Assembly (NCBI RefSeq): GCF_033473495.1
Contig: NC_088935.1
Location: 2,604,001-2,668,000, forward strand
Length of the DNA: 64,000 bases
Reading direction: 5' to 3'
Source of the DNA: Cercospora beticola
Lineage: Eukaryota > Ascomycota > Dothideomycetes > Mycosphaerellales > Mycosphaerellaceae
The translations under genes were made by a program, and so were the position numbers. The notes below the pieces were generated by a model. It was not told where the DNA came from, made no database searches, and worked only from the letters and a program-made list of their open reading frames with translations. Below are positions 32,040 to 43,939 of the stretch, piece after piece (positions within the stretch are counted from its first letter, which is position 1; every line of letters starts with the position of its first letter).

Positions 32040-35000
32040 TCACATTTCAGCAGTGTTCGTCTCACCAGTCGTCGTCGCAGCTTGCGTCAACGACAACAAC
32101 TCATCCAAAAGCGCACGAGGGCGCTGGAAAGAATCAAGCATGAGAAATTCTCGAGCGATGTCCTCTGCTCGATCCAGATCTTTGCGCTCATCCTCCGGCA
32201 CCTGCGCGCATGCCTCCACCAAATCCTCGCCACGTGAAGCAAGACCGAGCAATTGATCCGCTCGGTTGATGACCTTGTGGTCGATTCCGTTGATGGCAGC
32301 GCACATGGTGCCATAACTGGAACCATTCCTCCCGGGACGCAGATTGTACAGGTAGGTAATCTGGTCATCTGGCTGAGACTCTGAATTACCGTCTTGCACT
32401 TGCACCTCCATGTATCCGAAGCCCAGCGAGGGTCTGGGTGGGAGGAAACCAGATTCGAAGATTTCATGGAAATGCGTTGCTCCGATCACTTTCGGACACT
32501 GTGCCCCTCGATTGAGCAGATGTTCGAAGACGCCAGCAGCGAGACCAGCTCCGTCGTAGGACTCTGTACCTTTGCCGAACTCGTCAATAATCAGCAAGCT
32601 TCGTCGTGTGGCCATGTCGAGCGCCAGTGAAGCTTGTTGGAGGTCGTTCATGAAGGCGCTTTGAATTCGCGAGACGGTCTCTCTTGTCGATATTCGGGTC
32701 AAGACAGCATCGGTCAAGCCGATCGTAGCAGATCTTGCAGGCACGAAGCAGCCAATGTGAGCCATGTAGACGATGATTGCAACTTGCTTCAGGTAGATGC
32801 TTTTGCCGGAATAGTTGGGTCCTGTCAGTATCATGACACTCGGTGCATCGGGTGGGAGAGGACGACGAATGCGTGGGTCGGCGGATATCAAAGACTCTCG
32901 TGGATCAGCAGCCTCGTCGTCACCACAACCTCCTAGTAAGTAGGTGTTGTTCGGCACGAACACGGGTACTGTGAGCTCTTGCAGGATGTGACGACCGTCC
33001 TCAATCTTGATAACGTTCTGTTCCGTCATTCGAGGTCTGACCAGGTGGTGCTCCGCGGCCCCTTGGGCCAGAGCTAGGAGACTGTCGACTTCACCGCATA
33101 TGTCAGAGACGGCGTGGAGAAGGCCCTCATGCTCAAGGACGCGCTGTGCCATGTCTTGGATGATTTCGATTTCCATATCGAGGACCCGGCCCCAGATATC
33201 ACCATATCTCTCATCTAGCTCGTGGGTGTTGGAGTTCTTGTAGTAGCTGTGTCGGAGTTAGCAGAAAAGACATTCTCGGTTCGATGAACAGGCTTACGCG
33301 TGAGTCGCCGACGTGAACATCTTCTCCCATGCATCATCGGGATCTGGACCTTGATATGGCACTGGCACGGAATCCTCTTCATGCTCGATGGATATCAGGA
33401 AACCGATCTGCGGGAAGAAGATCACGTTGACTTTGGACTCCAGCTCTGCCGGAACTTGAGCAGCAACATGCGCAGCCACCTGAGACAGCATGTCTTCGAT
33501 GGCTTCATATGTACGTCTTGCCTCATCCAGCTCATCGCTGATCCCGCTTAGAACCACAGTCCGTTTTGCATCCCGACACATGTCGAAGTCCACGATGTCG
33601 GAGATGAGCGCGCCAACCTCAGCCAGGCGTAACTTGTCGAAATTGTGGTAGACTTTGCGCACGATCGAGAGATGTTCGATTCCCACTGCTTCATCAAACG
33701 CATCCGTGAGTTCCAGTGCGGAGAAAGCAAATTGACGTATGCTAGCCCACACGGAGGTAGCGATTGGGCGGATTTGGTTGACACCGCTCGTTATGCCCTT
33801 GCGTATGTTCACGGTAGAGATGCGCATATCTTTAGCCCCGCTCAACAACTTCGTCAGACGGTCGATAATACCGGCGTTCTCAGGCCGCAAGAATGCGCTG
33901 ATGGTGTTGTGGCGCTCATCAATGATCTCGAGATTCAAGCTCGGTCGAAGAAAGATTTGTCGCAATATTCGACGACCTTGGCCAGTCCTGGCGTGGTGAT
34001 GGAAGAGTCCATACACCGAAAGACCTTCTTTGGAGCCCCGTGACCAATTCTTGCTGGCTGGCCCCTGTTGTTGAATGTTAGGGTGGAACTCCGTTGTCGT
34101 GATCTGTAACGACAGCAGAGTGTCAACATTGATGAACATCGAATCGCTCATGCTGAACATCTCGACTGTTGCTACACCAAACATGGCGTCTGCGGCCCTG
34201 TCTCCCGGCAAGAAGGTAGTAGCTTTCCTGCGCTGGAGATAGGCGAGTACGGCACCTGCACATCCAACAGTGAGGTGGCTCTCCATATTGATGACGCCTG
34301 AAAGGCGAAGCAAAGCGTCTTGCTGTCCATTCTGGTCATCCTCAAGGCCGTCGCCATGATCCAGAGTCGAAACCACATCGCCGGGCACAACGTATGTGAC
34401 GCTTGGACCATTGCGGTGTCCGATTTGCAAATTTAACAGCTTTGTCTTCCCAGATTCATAGCTGAACTCGGAGTTGGGTCGGCACTCAAGGAGATAGGGC
34501 AGACGGGTCTGATCACCGTTGTCTGAAGCTCGTGGGTTGCGTGCTTCGGGATCTAGCTGACCGATAACTTCCTCGTTGCACTTTGTAGAGACAAGGATCA
34601 CGGTTGGGTCGATGAAGAGCTTCACTGTTTCGTTCTCAGCGGAGGCAAGCAGGGACGACCAGAGATTCACTTACGAGAATTTACCACGTCTGTCGCACCT
34701 GCCTGAACATCTTCCATGAAACACAATTTTCGGAGCCGTGCATTGTAGTATGTACAACCAACTGCGCCCCGGTCAGTGACGTGCACTGCCATAATGACCT
34801 CGCACAGATATTCCAGGTCCACATCTGCGTCCCTGTCGTGAAGGAGGTCGGTGGTAGTCGTGGCACTACGTGCATCGTCGTCAGCACGAAAGGTGCGGGT
34901 TGACGCCTCCGACATGTTCGAAGGAATCCTTCTCGGCGCATTTTGAGATCTAGCAAGAGACTGCGACGCATTGACGTTCCCGCGTGAGAGCGCCGTTCCA

Positions 35001-35119
35001 GCGGAAGGTGCATATCGCTGGAGTGTGCCAGTGCGAATGTTGGAGTAGGACGAAGTTGTGCGGGCGCGCGTCGGTCTGCCCTCGAGCTCACCACTGCGGC
35101 GCCGCTTGGGTGCTGGCAT
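32040..35119 (-). CDS. MSH5: Meiotic MutS homologue MSH5
   Basis: complement(join(32040..33246,33298..34624,34675..35119)), 992 aa, two introns of 50 and 51 nt. MSH5 pairs with MSH4 to stabilise Holliday-junction intermediates in meiotic crossing-over. The N-terminal 100 residues are basic and disordered. Then come the connector/lever domains (EYLCEVIMAVHVTDRGAVG; LKLFIDPTVILVSTK created by splicing; SMSDSMFINVDTLLSLQITT) and the C-terminal ABC ATPase with Walker A TGPNYSGKS, the signature region around STRETVSRIQSAFMNDLQQ, Walker B LLIIDEFGKGTES and the switch His in IGATHFHEIFE. No N-terminal mismatch-recognition domain is seen, as expected for MSH5. An in-frame upstream Met (35284) exists; the start MPAPKRRRSGELEG is preferred. 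Confidence 0.92.
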
Positions 35120-35447
35120 TTCGGTTTGAGCAGCTATGGTGGTACTGACAGGATGTGTTGCGTCGTTAAGTTGAGGTTGAGAGGTGAGGTGGAGTTTGAC
35201 ATCGAGGCAGGTGCAAAATCTCAACTTAAGCAACGGCACACAACGTGCGTGCATGAGGAAGGAGCAGGTATCGCATCTGTTCATGCTTCAAGGCTGCGGC
35301 TCAGCTCCCTACAATATGTAGTCCGCTCGCCACAGATGTTCGTGGTGGGTGCTTGGGGCACGTGCTCTCTATCTTGCCAACGTGGTATATGTTGGCTGTC
35401 CCATGGTATATCGAAACAATTCCAATTCAGCTTTTCGCCGCCGTATG
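35120..35447. other. Short intergenic, MSH5 upstream / EMC5 downstream
   Basis: 328 bp between two minus-strand genes; the MSH5 promoter must overlap the EMC5 3' region. No named element was seen. Confidence 0.5.
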
Positions 35448-35937
35448 TCATGACTTCCCACCGACTGCTCCATGCTTCTTCAGTGCGGCGAACTCGTCCC
35501 TTGTCTTTCTTATGTCCAAGAAGCCCGGTCGCTCTTCCAGTGCCGCGAATGGATTACCCCCTCCCACACCCACTGCCGTCACTGTTCTCGCTTCTTTGCT
35601 TCGCTCCAATCTGCCAGCCCAGACATTCCATTGTATGGGTTGAAGATCAGGGCTGCCAAGGACAACTCCAACGCAAAGCAGAAGAACGGAGAATAAGGTC
35701 TCGAGCACGATGTCGGTAGGTATTGATATCTTGGGGTCGAGTATTGAGGGTATTATTGAGCTGGATGGTGTCGGCAGAGCTGAGGATGGCAGAAGCGAGT
35801 GTTCGTACGAGCTGTAAACACTGTCGGCAATTCGAGTTAGTGCCAGCACATGACGAGAGCTCATGGCAATCTGGAACTCACGCGTGTGAAAGGAATACCA
35901 GTCCAGCCAGATTGAAGAGGTTCGCTGATGCGCCCAT
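35448..35937 (-). CDS. EMC5: ER membrane protein complex subunit 5
   Basis: complement(join(35448..35820,35882..35937)), 142 aa, one 61-nt intron with an ACTAAC branch. EMC5 (membrane magnesium transporter family, MMGT) is a core subunit of the EMC insertase in the ER. Residues 5-18 (ANLFNLAGLVFLSH) form the first membrane helix; exon 2 opens with VYSSYEHS, the family's conserved loop; the second helix is DIVLETLFSVLLLCVGVVLG (about 55-75), followed by DLQPIQWNVWAGRLERSKEA. The cytosolic tail ends FLDIRKTRDEFAALKKHG. The first helix and loop join only after splicing, which confirms the start in exon 1. Confidence 0.9.
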
Positions 35938-36532
35938 GGTGGCTGAAGTTGAGTGGTGTCTCCCGGAGCCTCGTATCCTATTGTCGGGCGTGAGTGCGAA
36001 GAGTAGCTCCTGGAATTGGCGCGACAATCTCCCATGCGGTTTGGACTTTAGTTGGCCTTCAAGCAAGTGAGCAGCTGGAGAAGCGTGCGCTGTGGAGGTG
36101 GGAGTCGCGTCACGTGATGCGTCACCTCCGCACCTCTACAACATGTCTCTGAGCATGAACAAAGCCTCCGAGGTGCTTGAGCTCAGACTCGTGTGTGATG
36201 AAGACCACGCTGTTAGGAAGAGGGATTGCCATGGCACGGATGTTCATTCGAAGTGAGGGACGCTGCCACGTGATATGGCTTGGCAAAAATTCATGTGAGG
36301 AATATCGCGGACATTATCGTCAACATCAATGAGCAAATGCTTCATGGTCATTGCAATCATGAATTCTTTTGGTATCTATTCATCACGCGTCAAGGCCGTG
36401 CCACCCTTTGTGCCAGGCTCATTGCCTGAAAATGCGGGCTACCTAGTGTCCCAGGCACATCATGTATTCACCCAGCATATTCTCGACTTGCTTACACCAG
36501 CTCCTTCGCTCTCTGCACTTCGTTGCCAAATC
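35938..36532. other. Intergenic, EMC5 upstream / eEF1B-beta downstream
   Basis: 595 bp in a tandem minus-strand arrangement; EMC5 promoter and elongation-factor 3' UTR. Nothing else was seen. Confidence 0.5.
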
Positions 36533-37609
36533 TTACAGCTTCTGCATGGCTTGATGTTGAAAAGTAGTTAGCAAGAGTTACGATAATGTTTGAGATAAAT
36601 CTTCGGCAGGCCGAAAATATCTCAGAGGGACAGCACTTACCAGCAACATCAGAAGACTGCACGTAGTCCTCGAAGCCCTCAATGGTCTCCTGGAGTTCCT
36701 CCATCGACACCTTGTCATCCTCAACGACACAGTTGATCTGGAGCTTCTTGATACCGAAACCAACGGCAACAAGCTTGCCTCCTCCCCAGACCAGACCGTC
36801 TTGCTCAATGCCACGAACAGCAGCCTCCAATGCCTTCATGTCGGTCTCATCGTCTGTCAAGAATTAGCACAGCGTCTTGTATGTTCCAGCAATGCATCAT
36901 ACCCCATGGCTTGACGTCCAATGTGACGATAGACTTGGCCGCTGGCTTAGTCTTGCCCTCCTTCTTCTTCTTGTACTCAGCAAGTCTCTCCTCACGAATG
37001 CGGACTGCCTCTGCATCCTCCTCCTCGTCATCGGAACCAAAGAGATCGACTTCATCATCATCTTCCTCCTCAGCCTTCTCTGGGGCCTTCGCGGGGTTGA
37101 CGGTGAGGTCGGAGGACTCTGGACCGTATGCGGTGGCGGCCTTGCTTGGGTCACCAGGAAGGGTAGAGAACTCTGGCTCGAATGTGGAGATGTGCTTGTA
37201 CCAGCGATAGGCGTGAGGGTACTTCTCGACCTTTGGCTGCTCACTGAAGGACTGGAAGACCTTCACGTCTGCTTGCGAAGGGCCATAGCTTTAGAACGGT
37301 CAGCGCAAATCCTTGTGCGAGAAAATGACTGTCTCTTGAGAATCCGCAAAGGGGGGTCAGAGGTGCGCAAGCGCTTTGGTGTGGTTTCATTTGGAGGGTC
37401 TTAAGCTCCTCAATAACACGGACCAAATTGTATTCGTCATGATATCCTGCTGTGAAGTGATTGTGCTAGACTTACCCGACAATGTATGAGCGAGTCTTGA
37501 CCCAGTTGTCAAGGACTGCGGCGACTTGTTAGCGCGGCAACAAGACACGGCGACCAACTAGCAACGTACGGGTCAGGCCAGTGTCGGAAACGAAGTCGGT
37601 GAAACCCAT
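36533..37609 (-). CDS. EFB1: Translation elongation factor eEF1B beta (eEF1A GDP/GTP exchange)
   Basis: complement(join(36533..36549,36641..36853,36903..37288,37476..37515,37570..37609)), 231 aa, four introns, the first close to the ATG. It exchanges GDP for GTP on eEF1A during cytosolic translation. The N-terminal GST-C-like domain (1-70) begins [13 protein letters not shown]. The acidic linker has [20 protein letters not shown] (about 100-120), the classic beta-subunit signature and CK2 target. The catalytic exchange domain (about 145-231) has [36 protein letters not shown] and [12 protein letters not shown], and ends DVAAMQKL. The last six residues come from a 17-nt final exon. Introns are 54, 187, 49 and 91 nt; many introns near the 5' end is usual for highly expressed fungal translation genes. 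Confidence 0.95.
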
Positions 37610-37932
37610 TGTGCTGGTGTTTGTGGCGAGTTCTGGGTGTGTGTTGTTCTATGACTGAGAGCTGCGGGATGCGGCGCAAGAAGAGAAGAATATTTGATTT
37701 GACCCTCCCTCAACTGGTGTGGGGCGCGAGCGGGCGCTGCCGCGTCTCAGGCATAAACGCCAATCGTTAGCGGCGGGTCAGGCACAGGTTCGTCGAGCTA
37801 AAGAGAATGGCCTCGACACTTCCAGAATGCATCAAGGTATTCATCTCGAGCATAACAGTCTGATGGCTTCATGAGTTGTAGAGCATATTCAAGCGTTTGT
37901 TATTCATTTCCTTTTCTCACCTATCGAGCACC
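37610..37932. promoter_or_regulatory. Shared divergent promoter, eEF1B-beta / HSP78
   Basis: 323 bp between the two start codons. It contains a heat-shock-element-like site (listed separately) nearer to HSP78 and an AT-rich block (37688-37702) nearer to eEF1B-beta. Confidence 0.55.
37816..37828 (+). promoter_or_regulatory. Heat-shock element (imperfect three-unit)
   Basis: GACacTTCcaGAA: two perfect inverted HSF1 units (TTCnnGAA, 37821-37828) and a third unit with GAC in place of GAA. It lies 105 bp upstream of the HSP78 start, the expected place for an HSF1 site on a heat-induced chaperone gene. Confidence 0.6.
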
Positions 37933-40281
37933 ATGCTTTCTCAAACAACGAGACTTGCAGCAAGGCGAATAGCCTCCGTTCGATATCCATTACCTCGAAA
38001 CACAATTCGAGCTACATCGATACTACAACGAACAGCACCGCGCACAACGACCAGTGCAGCGACACAATGGCGAAACTATGCAAGTGGGCGGCCGCATCCT
38101 CCTGGTGGCACCCACCGAATGAACATGGGCGGAGGAGAGAGCGAGAAGCCTGCTCTTGAACAGTACGGCGTTGATCTTACAGCGAGAGCGAAAGAAGGGA
38201 AGCTGGACCCGGTCATTGGAAGAGACGCAGAAATACACCGAACGATCCAAATTTTGTCTAGACGAACCAAGAACAATCCAGTTCTAATCGGTTCGGCTGG
38301 AACAGGCAAGACCGCCATTCTTGAGGGACTTGCGCAACGAATTGTGAAAGGCGATGTGCCGGAGTCAATCAAAGACAAGAGGGTGATTAGCCTGGATCTG
38401 GGAAGCTTAATCGCTGGAGCAAAATTCCGTGGAGACTTCGAGGAAAGACTGAAGGCTGTATTGAAAGAGGTGTCAGATGCAAAGGGTGGAGTGGTTCTGT
38501 TCGTTGACGAGCTTCACACTTTACTAGGGCTGGGCAAAGCAGAGGGCTCAATCGATGCCAGCAATCTTCTGAAGCCGGCCTTGTCGCGTGGCGAGCTTCA
38601 GTGCTGTGGTGCGACGACCTTGAACGAGTATCGACAGATCGAGAAGGATGTTGCACTGGCACGGAGATTCCAACCAATCCTAGTGGGCGAGCCGTCTGTA
38701 CAGGACACAGTGTCTATACTGCGAGGCATTAAGGATCGTTACGAAGTTCACCATGGTGTACGGATCACAGACGGCGCATTGGTTGCTGCAGCAGCATACT
38801 CCAATCGCTACATCACTGATCGATTCTTGCCAGACAAAGCAATCGATCTTGTCGACGAAGCCGCCTCAGCCCTGCGATTGCAACAGGAGAGCAAACCTGA
38901 CGCTATACAGAAACTCGATCGTCAAATTATGACAATACAAATCGAACTGGAATCACTGCGCAAGGAGACTGATGTCGCTAGCAAAGAACGGCGAGAACAG
39001 CTGGAGAAGACTCTTACTTTGAAGCAAGACGAACTCGGTGCTCTGACGGAGAAGTGGGAAGCAGAGCGAGCTGAAATCGAAGAGATCAAGCGAACCAAGG
39101 AAGAACTAGAGCGAGCGCGCATCGAACTTGAACAGGCACAGCGGGAAGGTAACTTCGCAAGAGCGAGTGAGTTGCGATATGCGAAGATACCGGAGCTTCA
39201 GAAAAAGCTGCCTGAGGACCAAGGTGGCGAGTCAAAAGCTGTCAAGGATACACTCATTCACGATTCAGTGACCGCAGACGACATCGCTCTCGTGGTGGCC
39301 AAGGCGACCGGCATTCCTGTGACAAAGCTGATGAGCGGCGAGATTCAGAAATTAGTGAAGATGGAGGATGTCCTTCGTCAATCTGTCCGCGGCCAGGACG
39401 AGGCTCTACACGCAGTTGCCAATGCAGTGCGCTTGCAACGAGCGGGGCTCAGTGGTGATAACAGGCCGATTGCATCCTTTATGTTCCTCGGTCCTACCGG
39501 TGTGGGCAAGACTGAGCTTTGCAAAAAGATGGCAGACTTCCTCTTTTCCTCCTCGAACGCTGTCGTTCGTTTCGACATGTCGGAGTATCAGGAGAAGCAC
39601 ACCGTTTCAAGGCTCATCGGAGCCCCAGCAGGTTATGTGGGCTACGAAGATGCAGGGCAGCTAACGGAAGCTGTTCGACGGAAGCCGTACGCTGTGCTTC
39701 TGTTTGATGAGTTTGAAAAGGCTCATCGCGACATCTCCACGTTACTGCTCCAGGTCCTGGACGAAGGTTTCCTCACCGATTCACAGGGCCACAAGGTCGA
39801 CTTCCGCAACACAATCATTGTCTTGACATCAAATCTTGGCGCAGAGGCACTACTGGTGGATGATAGTGCCGCCTCTGAGATCTCGTCCGAGACGAAGAAG
39901 CAAGTCATGGACGTGGTGCAGGCCTCATACCCTCCTGAGTTCATCAACCGCCTGGACGAATTCATCATCTTCAAGCGGCTGTCCAAAGAAGCCTTGCGCG
40001 ATATCGTTGACATTCGACTCAAGGAGCTACAAGCAAGACTGGACGATCGTCGCATCACACTACAAGTTAGCGACGAAGTGAGAGACTGGCTTTGCAACAA
40101 GGGCTACGATCCACGCTATGGTGCGAGACCGTTGAATAGACTGATCTCGAAGGAGGTTGGAAATAGCCTGGCAGACAAGATCATCAGAGGCGCTGTGAAG
40201 AGTGGAGATATAGCTACCGTGACAATCAAGGATGGAGGTGAGCATCTGGATATTTTGGTACCTGGCAGCTCAGAGCAGTGA
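37933..40281 (+). CDS. HSP78: Mitochondrial disaggregase Hsp78 (ClpB-type AAA+)
   Basis: Intronless, 782 aa. It is a matrix ATP-dependent disaggregase cooperating with mtHsp70. The first 50 residues are Arg/Ser/Thr-rich without acids ([19 protein letters not shown]), a mitochondrial presequence. The bacterial ClpN domain is missing, as in yeast Hsp78. NBD1 has Walker A GSAGTGKT (about 118) and Walker [12 protein letters not shown]; the M-domain coiled coil spans about 320-420; NBD2 has Walker [10 protein letters not shown] (about 520), Walker [12 protein letters not shown], and the sensor region [14 protein letters not shown] followed by the arginine of [13 protein letters not shown]. The start is the ATG at the presequence; an upstream non-ATG extension is ignored. 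Confidence 0.96.
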   Translation: MLSQTTRLAARRIASVRYPLPRNTIRATSILQRTAPRTTTSAATQWRNYASGRPHPPGGTHRMNMGGGESEKPALEQYGVDLTARAKEGKLDPVIGRDAEIHRTIQILSRRTKNNPVLIGSAGTGKTAILEGLAQRIVKGDVPESIKDKRVISLDLGSLIAGAKFRGDFEERLKAVLKEVSDAKGGVVLFVDELHTLLGLGKAEGSIDASNLLKPALSRGELQCCGATTLNEYRQIEKDVALARRFQPILVGEPSVQDTVSILRGIKDRYEVHHGVRITDGALVAAAAYSNRYITDRFLPDKAIDLVDEAASALRLQQESKPDAIQKLDRQIMTIQIELESLRKETDVASKERREQLEKTLTLKQDELGALTEKWEAERAEIEEIKRTKEELERARIELEQAQREGNFARASELRYAKIPELQKKLPEDQGGESKAVKDTLIHDSVTADDIALVVAKATGIPVTKLMSGEIQKLVKMEDVLRQSVRGQDEALHAVANAVRLQRAGLSGDNRPIASFMFLGPTGVGKTELCKKMADFLFSSSNAVVRFDMSEYQEKHTVSRLIGAPAGYVGYEDAGQLTEAVRRKPYAVLLFDEFEKAHRDISTLLLQVLDEGFLTDSQGHKVDFRNTIIVLTSNLGAEALLVDDSAASEISSETKKQVMDVVQASYPPEFINRLDEFIIFKRLSKEALRDIVDIRLKELQARLDDRRITLQVSDEVRDWLCNKGYDPRYGARPLNRLISKEVGNSLADKIIRGAVKSGDIATVTIKDGGEHLDILVPGSSEQ

Positions 40282-41270
40282 ACTGGCGGGGCATTGTGAT
40301 CACACAACACAATATTGACGACTTGACGAAAGCATAGCGTGGGAATCCTGACTTACTGTAACAACAGATTGTAGTTTTAGCATTGTAGCATATACTACTG
40401 TATATCGATAGCAAAATTCGGCGCTCAGCTCATTAAGCACATACCACCGGCTAGGCCAGTCGACAGGTGAAACGCGCAAGCATCTCTCCACCTTCACGAA
40501 CCCGGCATCTGGCTCCTTCCAACGGGCGCCATTGTGTAGACTTCCAGCGTGTGGCTCGTCGTCTGTGGGCTGCTGACACAGCAATATCGTGCATCCTTCA
40601 TGGGAATATCGATTGGTAGATGTCGGTTGCTCGGCACCGTTGAAGCCATTCATCGTCCTATCACCTTCTTCACAAAACGCCTCCAGATGAAGTTACTTTT
40701 TGCAGAAGGATTTGTTGTGGGATCAAAAACACGCTTCGGCCTCGCCAGTCGAGAGGAGTGTTGTCGCATTCTGTCGCGCTTTCTGGACACCTCGAGATGC
40801 ACCAGGCAAAACATCGGCGGCAGGCACAGACTACCGAATCCACCATCATCGGAACGACGGCGGCGCCACTGTGCTTCGGCATCGGCTTTCTGACGTATTG
40901 CAGACGGCCCAATCTACCGGACATAGCAGAAATATTTTAGTCGCTGGCACTTTGGCCACGACGGCGAGCCGCCATTCTTTCTAAGCAGGCGCGCTGCTTT
41001 GTCCGGCATTGAGCGTCGGAAAGTTCGCCCAAGGGATCATAGTGCTTTCTGTCCCCAACGCGACGCCGCATTTCTGAGGACTTTCTCTTCGGCCGACTAA
41101 AGCCGCGAACCATTTTCAGTCGCGCTTAAGTTGTACTCGTCGAACGTCATTGTTTGTGGTTCTACTTACCTCTTTCACTGCACTTTGTGCTCGCGTCCTG
41201 TGCGCCTCTGCGCATCATTGTTTTTAGAATCCAGTCGACAGTACCCAGACCCAGACAACCTGCGACAGCC
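40282..41270. other. Intergenic, HSP78 to DHA1 transporter
   Basis: About 1 kb between tandem plus-strand genes. Short frames on both strands only; the pyrimidine-rich 41150-41215 stretch probably marks the transporter's transcription start. Confidence 0.45.
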
Positions 41271-43605
41271 ATGAATACCGAAGATCAACGAATGGAGGAG
41301 GTGGAAAGGGAGGCCAGCCCGGAGAGATACAACACATTACCAGGATCAACGCCAGGCGCGTCAGAAACACTGAATCCAATGGAGAAGACCGAACGACGCG
41401 AAGCCTTAGAGCGAACATTAACAGTCTCGAGCTCGTCCAGTTCCGGCTCTTCATCGTCTGGTCGATCGGTCGAACGACAGGAAATAGGAATGTCACGATT
41501 ACCGACGCAGCGAGACGATGTTGTGGATCTTGAACGCCATCCAACTGCTTTGAGCAGAATCCAAACAGGGCGTAGCCAGCACAGCGCTACAGTCGGTGCT
41601 TCTCTTCGTTCTAGGACGGCAACGCGACACAGCAAGACTCCACTGCCCGCATTGTAAGTGAACCAACAGTGCTCGATCTTCACTTTCGGCATTAGCTCAA
41701 TACCAGCAACGGGAGTGAGATATCTCAACACAGGCTGACAAGTTTTTGATAGTGGAGCTGGGAAGCCCTATCCACCTCCTTTACCGGAACGAGAAGAGTA
41801 CGTTGTCGAATTCGATGGCCCGGACGATCCTTTACACGCGCACAATTGGCCTCTGAAAAAGAAGATGCCGGTTGCCGTAACACTTGGCTATGTTACTCTC
41901 GTCGCCGCGTTTGGCAGTTCCATATTCTCCACAGCGACGGCAACCGTAGCTAGCGAATTCAACATCTCCCGCGAAGTTGGCATCTTAGGCGTGTCATTAT
42001 ACGTGCTGGGCTTTGCTACCGGTGAGTTGAAACGCATTCTCTTTGGTGACAGAAAAAGCGGAACACCCTCACCACCTTTTTATAAATGCAACTTCAGCGG
42101 GAAAGGACCCGAAGCACGTCAAAAAACGTTCAACGCGTCCTTGTACATCTGCAAGACGGTTGTCAAAACGCAAAAGATCGAAAGGGTGGTGAAGGATGTT
42201 TCGCTTTTTTCTGTCATCCGAGAGGCATTTCCTGCGAGTGATGGTGGACCCCAACTGACAGATTTCAGGTCCCATGCTTTGGGCCCCGTACAGTGAGCTA
42301 TACGGAAGGAAGACGCCTCTGTTGATCTCGTCATTCGGCTTCTCAATTTTCAATATTGCAGTGGCCGTTGCGAAGGATGCTCAGACGATCTTCATCTGTA
42401 GATTCTTCGCTGGTTTCATGGGCGCTTGCCCATTGACATGCGTTGGAGCAGTTTTTGCCGACATGTTTTCGAACCGTCAACGAGGACTGGCCATCACTGT
42501 TTTCAGTATGACCGTCTTTTCTGGGCCACTGCTCGCCCCATTCATCGGAGGCTTTATCGTCCAGAGCTACCTCGGATGGCGCTTTACCGAATACATCACC
42601 GCGATCATGGGTTTCCTGGGACTTGGTCTGTCGCTGCTTTTCCTTGAAGAGACCTACCCTCCAATTATCCTGGTCAACAAAGCGGCGGACCTCAGGAGAA
42701 GAACGCGAAACTGGGGAATTCACGCCAAGCAAGAAGAGATCGAAGTCGACCTGCGGGAGCTTCTGGAGAAAAATTTGTCTCGGCCACTGCGAATGCTTTT
42801 CACTGAGCCCATCGTCCTGCTCATCAGCATTTACATGGCTTTCGTGTACGGGATTCTATACCTCGCTTTAACAATGTATCCGCTTTCCTTTCAGGGGGTG
42901 TACGGATTCAACCCAGGGGTAGGCGGGCTCCCGTTCTTTGGAATGATAGCAGGAGAGGTACTAGCAGGCGTCTTTATGCTCTTTTTGCAGCCTGGGTACA
43001 ACCGTAAACTGGCAGCGAATAACAACATGCCAATTCCAGAATGGCGGCTTCCACCGGTCATTCTAGGTGGAGTCTTCTTCGGCGCAGGGCTCATATGGGT
43101 AAGAGAATTTCCCTTCCATTGTAGGGTCACACTGACAAAATTGTTCCTAGTTTGGATGGTCGGGGTATCGCGCAGACATCCACTGGATCGTTCCGACCCT
43201 TTCTGGTCTCTTGACAGGCTTTGGAATCATGTCGATCTTCCTGAACTGCCTGAATTATCTTATCGGTGAGTCGCAGAACACCTGTCATTCCGAGTGATCA
43301 ATGCTAACAGTGAACGAGACGCTTATTTGATGTTTGCCGCAAGTGCCGTCGCGGCGAATACGTTCCTCCGTAGTTTGGCAGGCGCAGGGTTCCCGCTATT
43401 CGCGACACAGATGTTCAACGGAATGGGTATCCAGTGGGCAGCCACCCTGCTCGGGTGCGTGGCTTTCCTCTGCGTTCCAATGCCAGTGTGGTTCTACCTC
43501 AGAGGCGCAAAGATTCGCGAGAAGAGCAACTTTGCTCCGACGTTTCCCATCGCTAGTCAAGCGGCACAAGACAGAAGTGAGAGCGAGGAGGAGAAGGTGG
43601 AATAA
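41271..43605 (+). CDS. DHA1-type MFS multidrug/polyamine transporter
   Basis: join(41271..41653,41753..42021,42269..43098,43151..43265,43319..43605), 627 aa, four introns. It is a 12-helix plasma-membrane antiporter. A long Ser/Arg/Glu-rich cytosolic head (about 1-128) precedes [20 protein letters not shown] and [10 protein letters not shown]1 begins at [19 protein letters not shown]; the loop 2-3 signature is [14 protein letters not shown] across intron 2; TM5 is [20 protein letters not shown]; the C-terminal tail is [33 protein letters not shown] is completed by the last acceptor (…CGAG/AC), which was chosen over an upstream AG because it gives the family sequence without insertion. Intron 2 is 247 nt. 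The substrate is unknown; it is closer in style to the Tpo1/Flu1 branch than to the 15-kb transporter. Confidence 0.9.
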
Positions 43606-43939
43606 AATGACTGCTCTGCTTATCATTGGCGGAAGGGTAACCCTGTCATCCACAGAAGTCTGTGCATCAAAAAGAGCAGGGGGGCCAGCATGTGCTGACT
43701 TGACTATAAGAACTTAATGTCTGGAATAATTGAAAGACGACTGTGTCGCTGTGTCATTTTGACGTTCTGCATCGTTCACAGAACGATGTGTCTTCTATGC
43801 TAAAGTGACGAGCTTCTGCAATTCCTTCTACATGCTGTCCACGAGATGTGCGGGATGATCAATGTGGACCAAGTCAATGTTGAGAACCATTCACAATAAT
43901 GGAAATCGAATCGACAACAGCAACACGGACGCAGACCCC
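43606..43939. other. Convergent 3' intergenic region
   Basis: 334 bp between tail-to-tail transporter and RPN13 genes; nothing beyond 3' UTR sequence was seen. Confidence 0.5.

Noticed and set aside
35120..35284. Upstream in-frame Met for MSH5
   Set aside because: It would extend the protein with a Cys-rich head not expected for MSH5 and consume the promoter.
43280..43305. Alternative acceptor (…CCGAG/TG) for the last intron of the 41-kb transporter
   Set aside because: It keeps frame but inserts VINANSER before DAYLMF; the later acceptor gives the family sequence directly.
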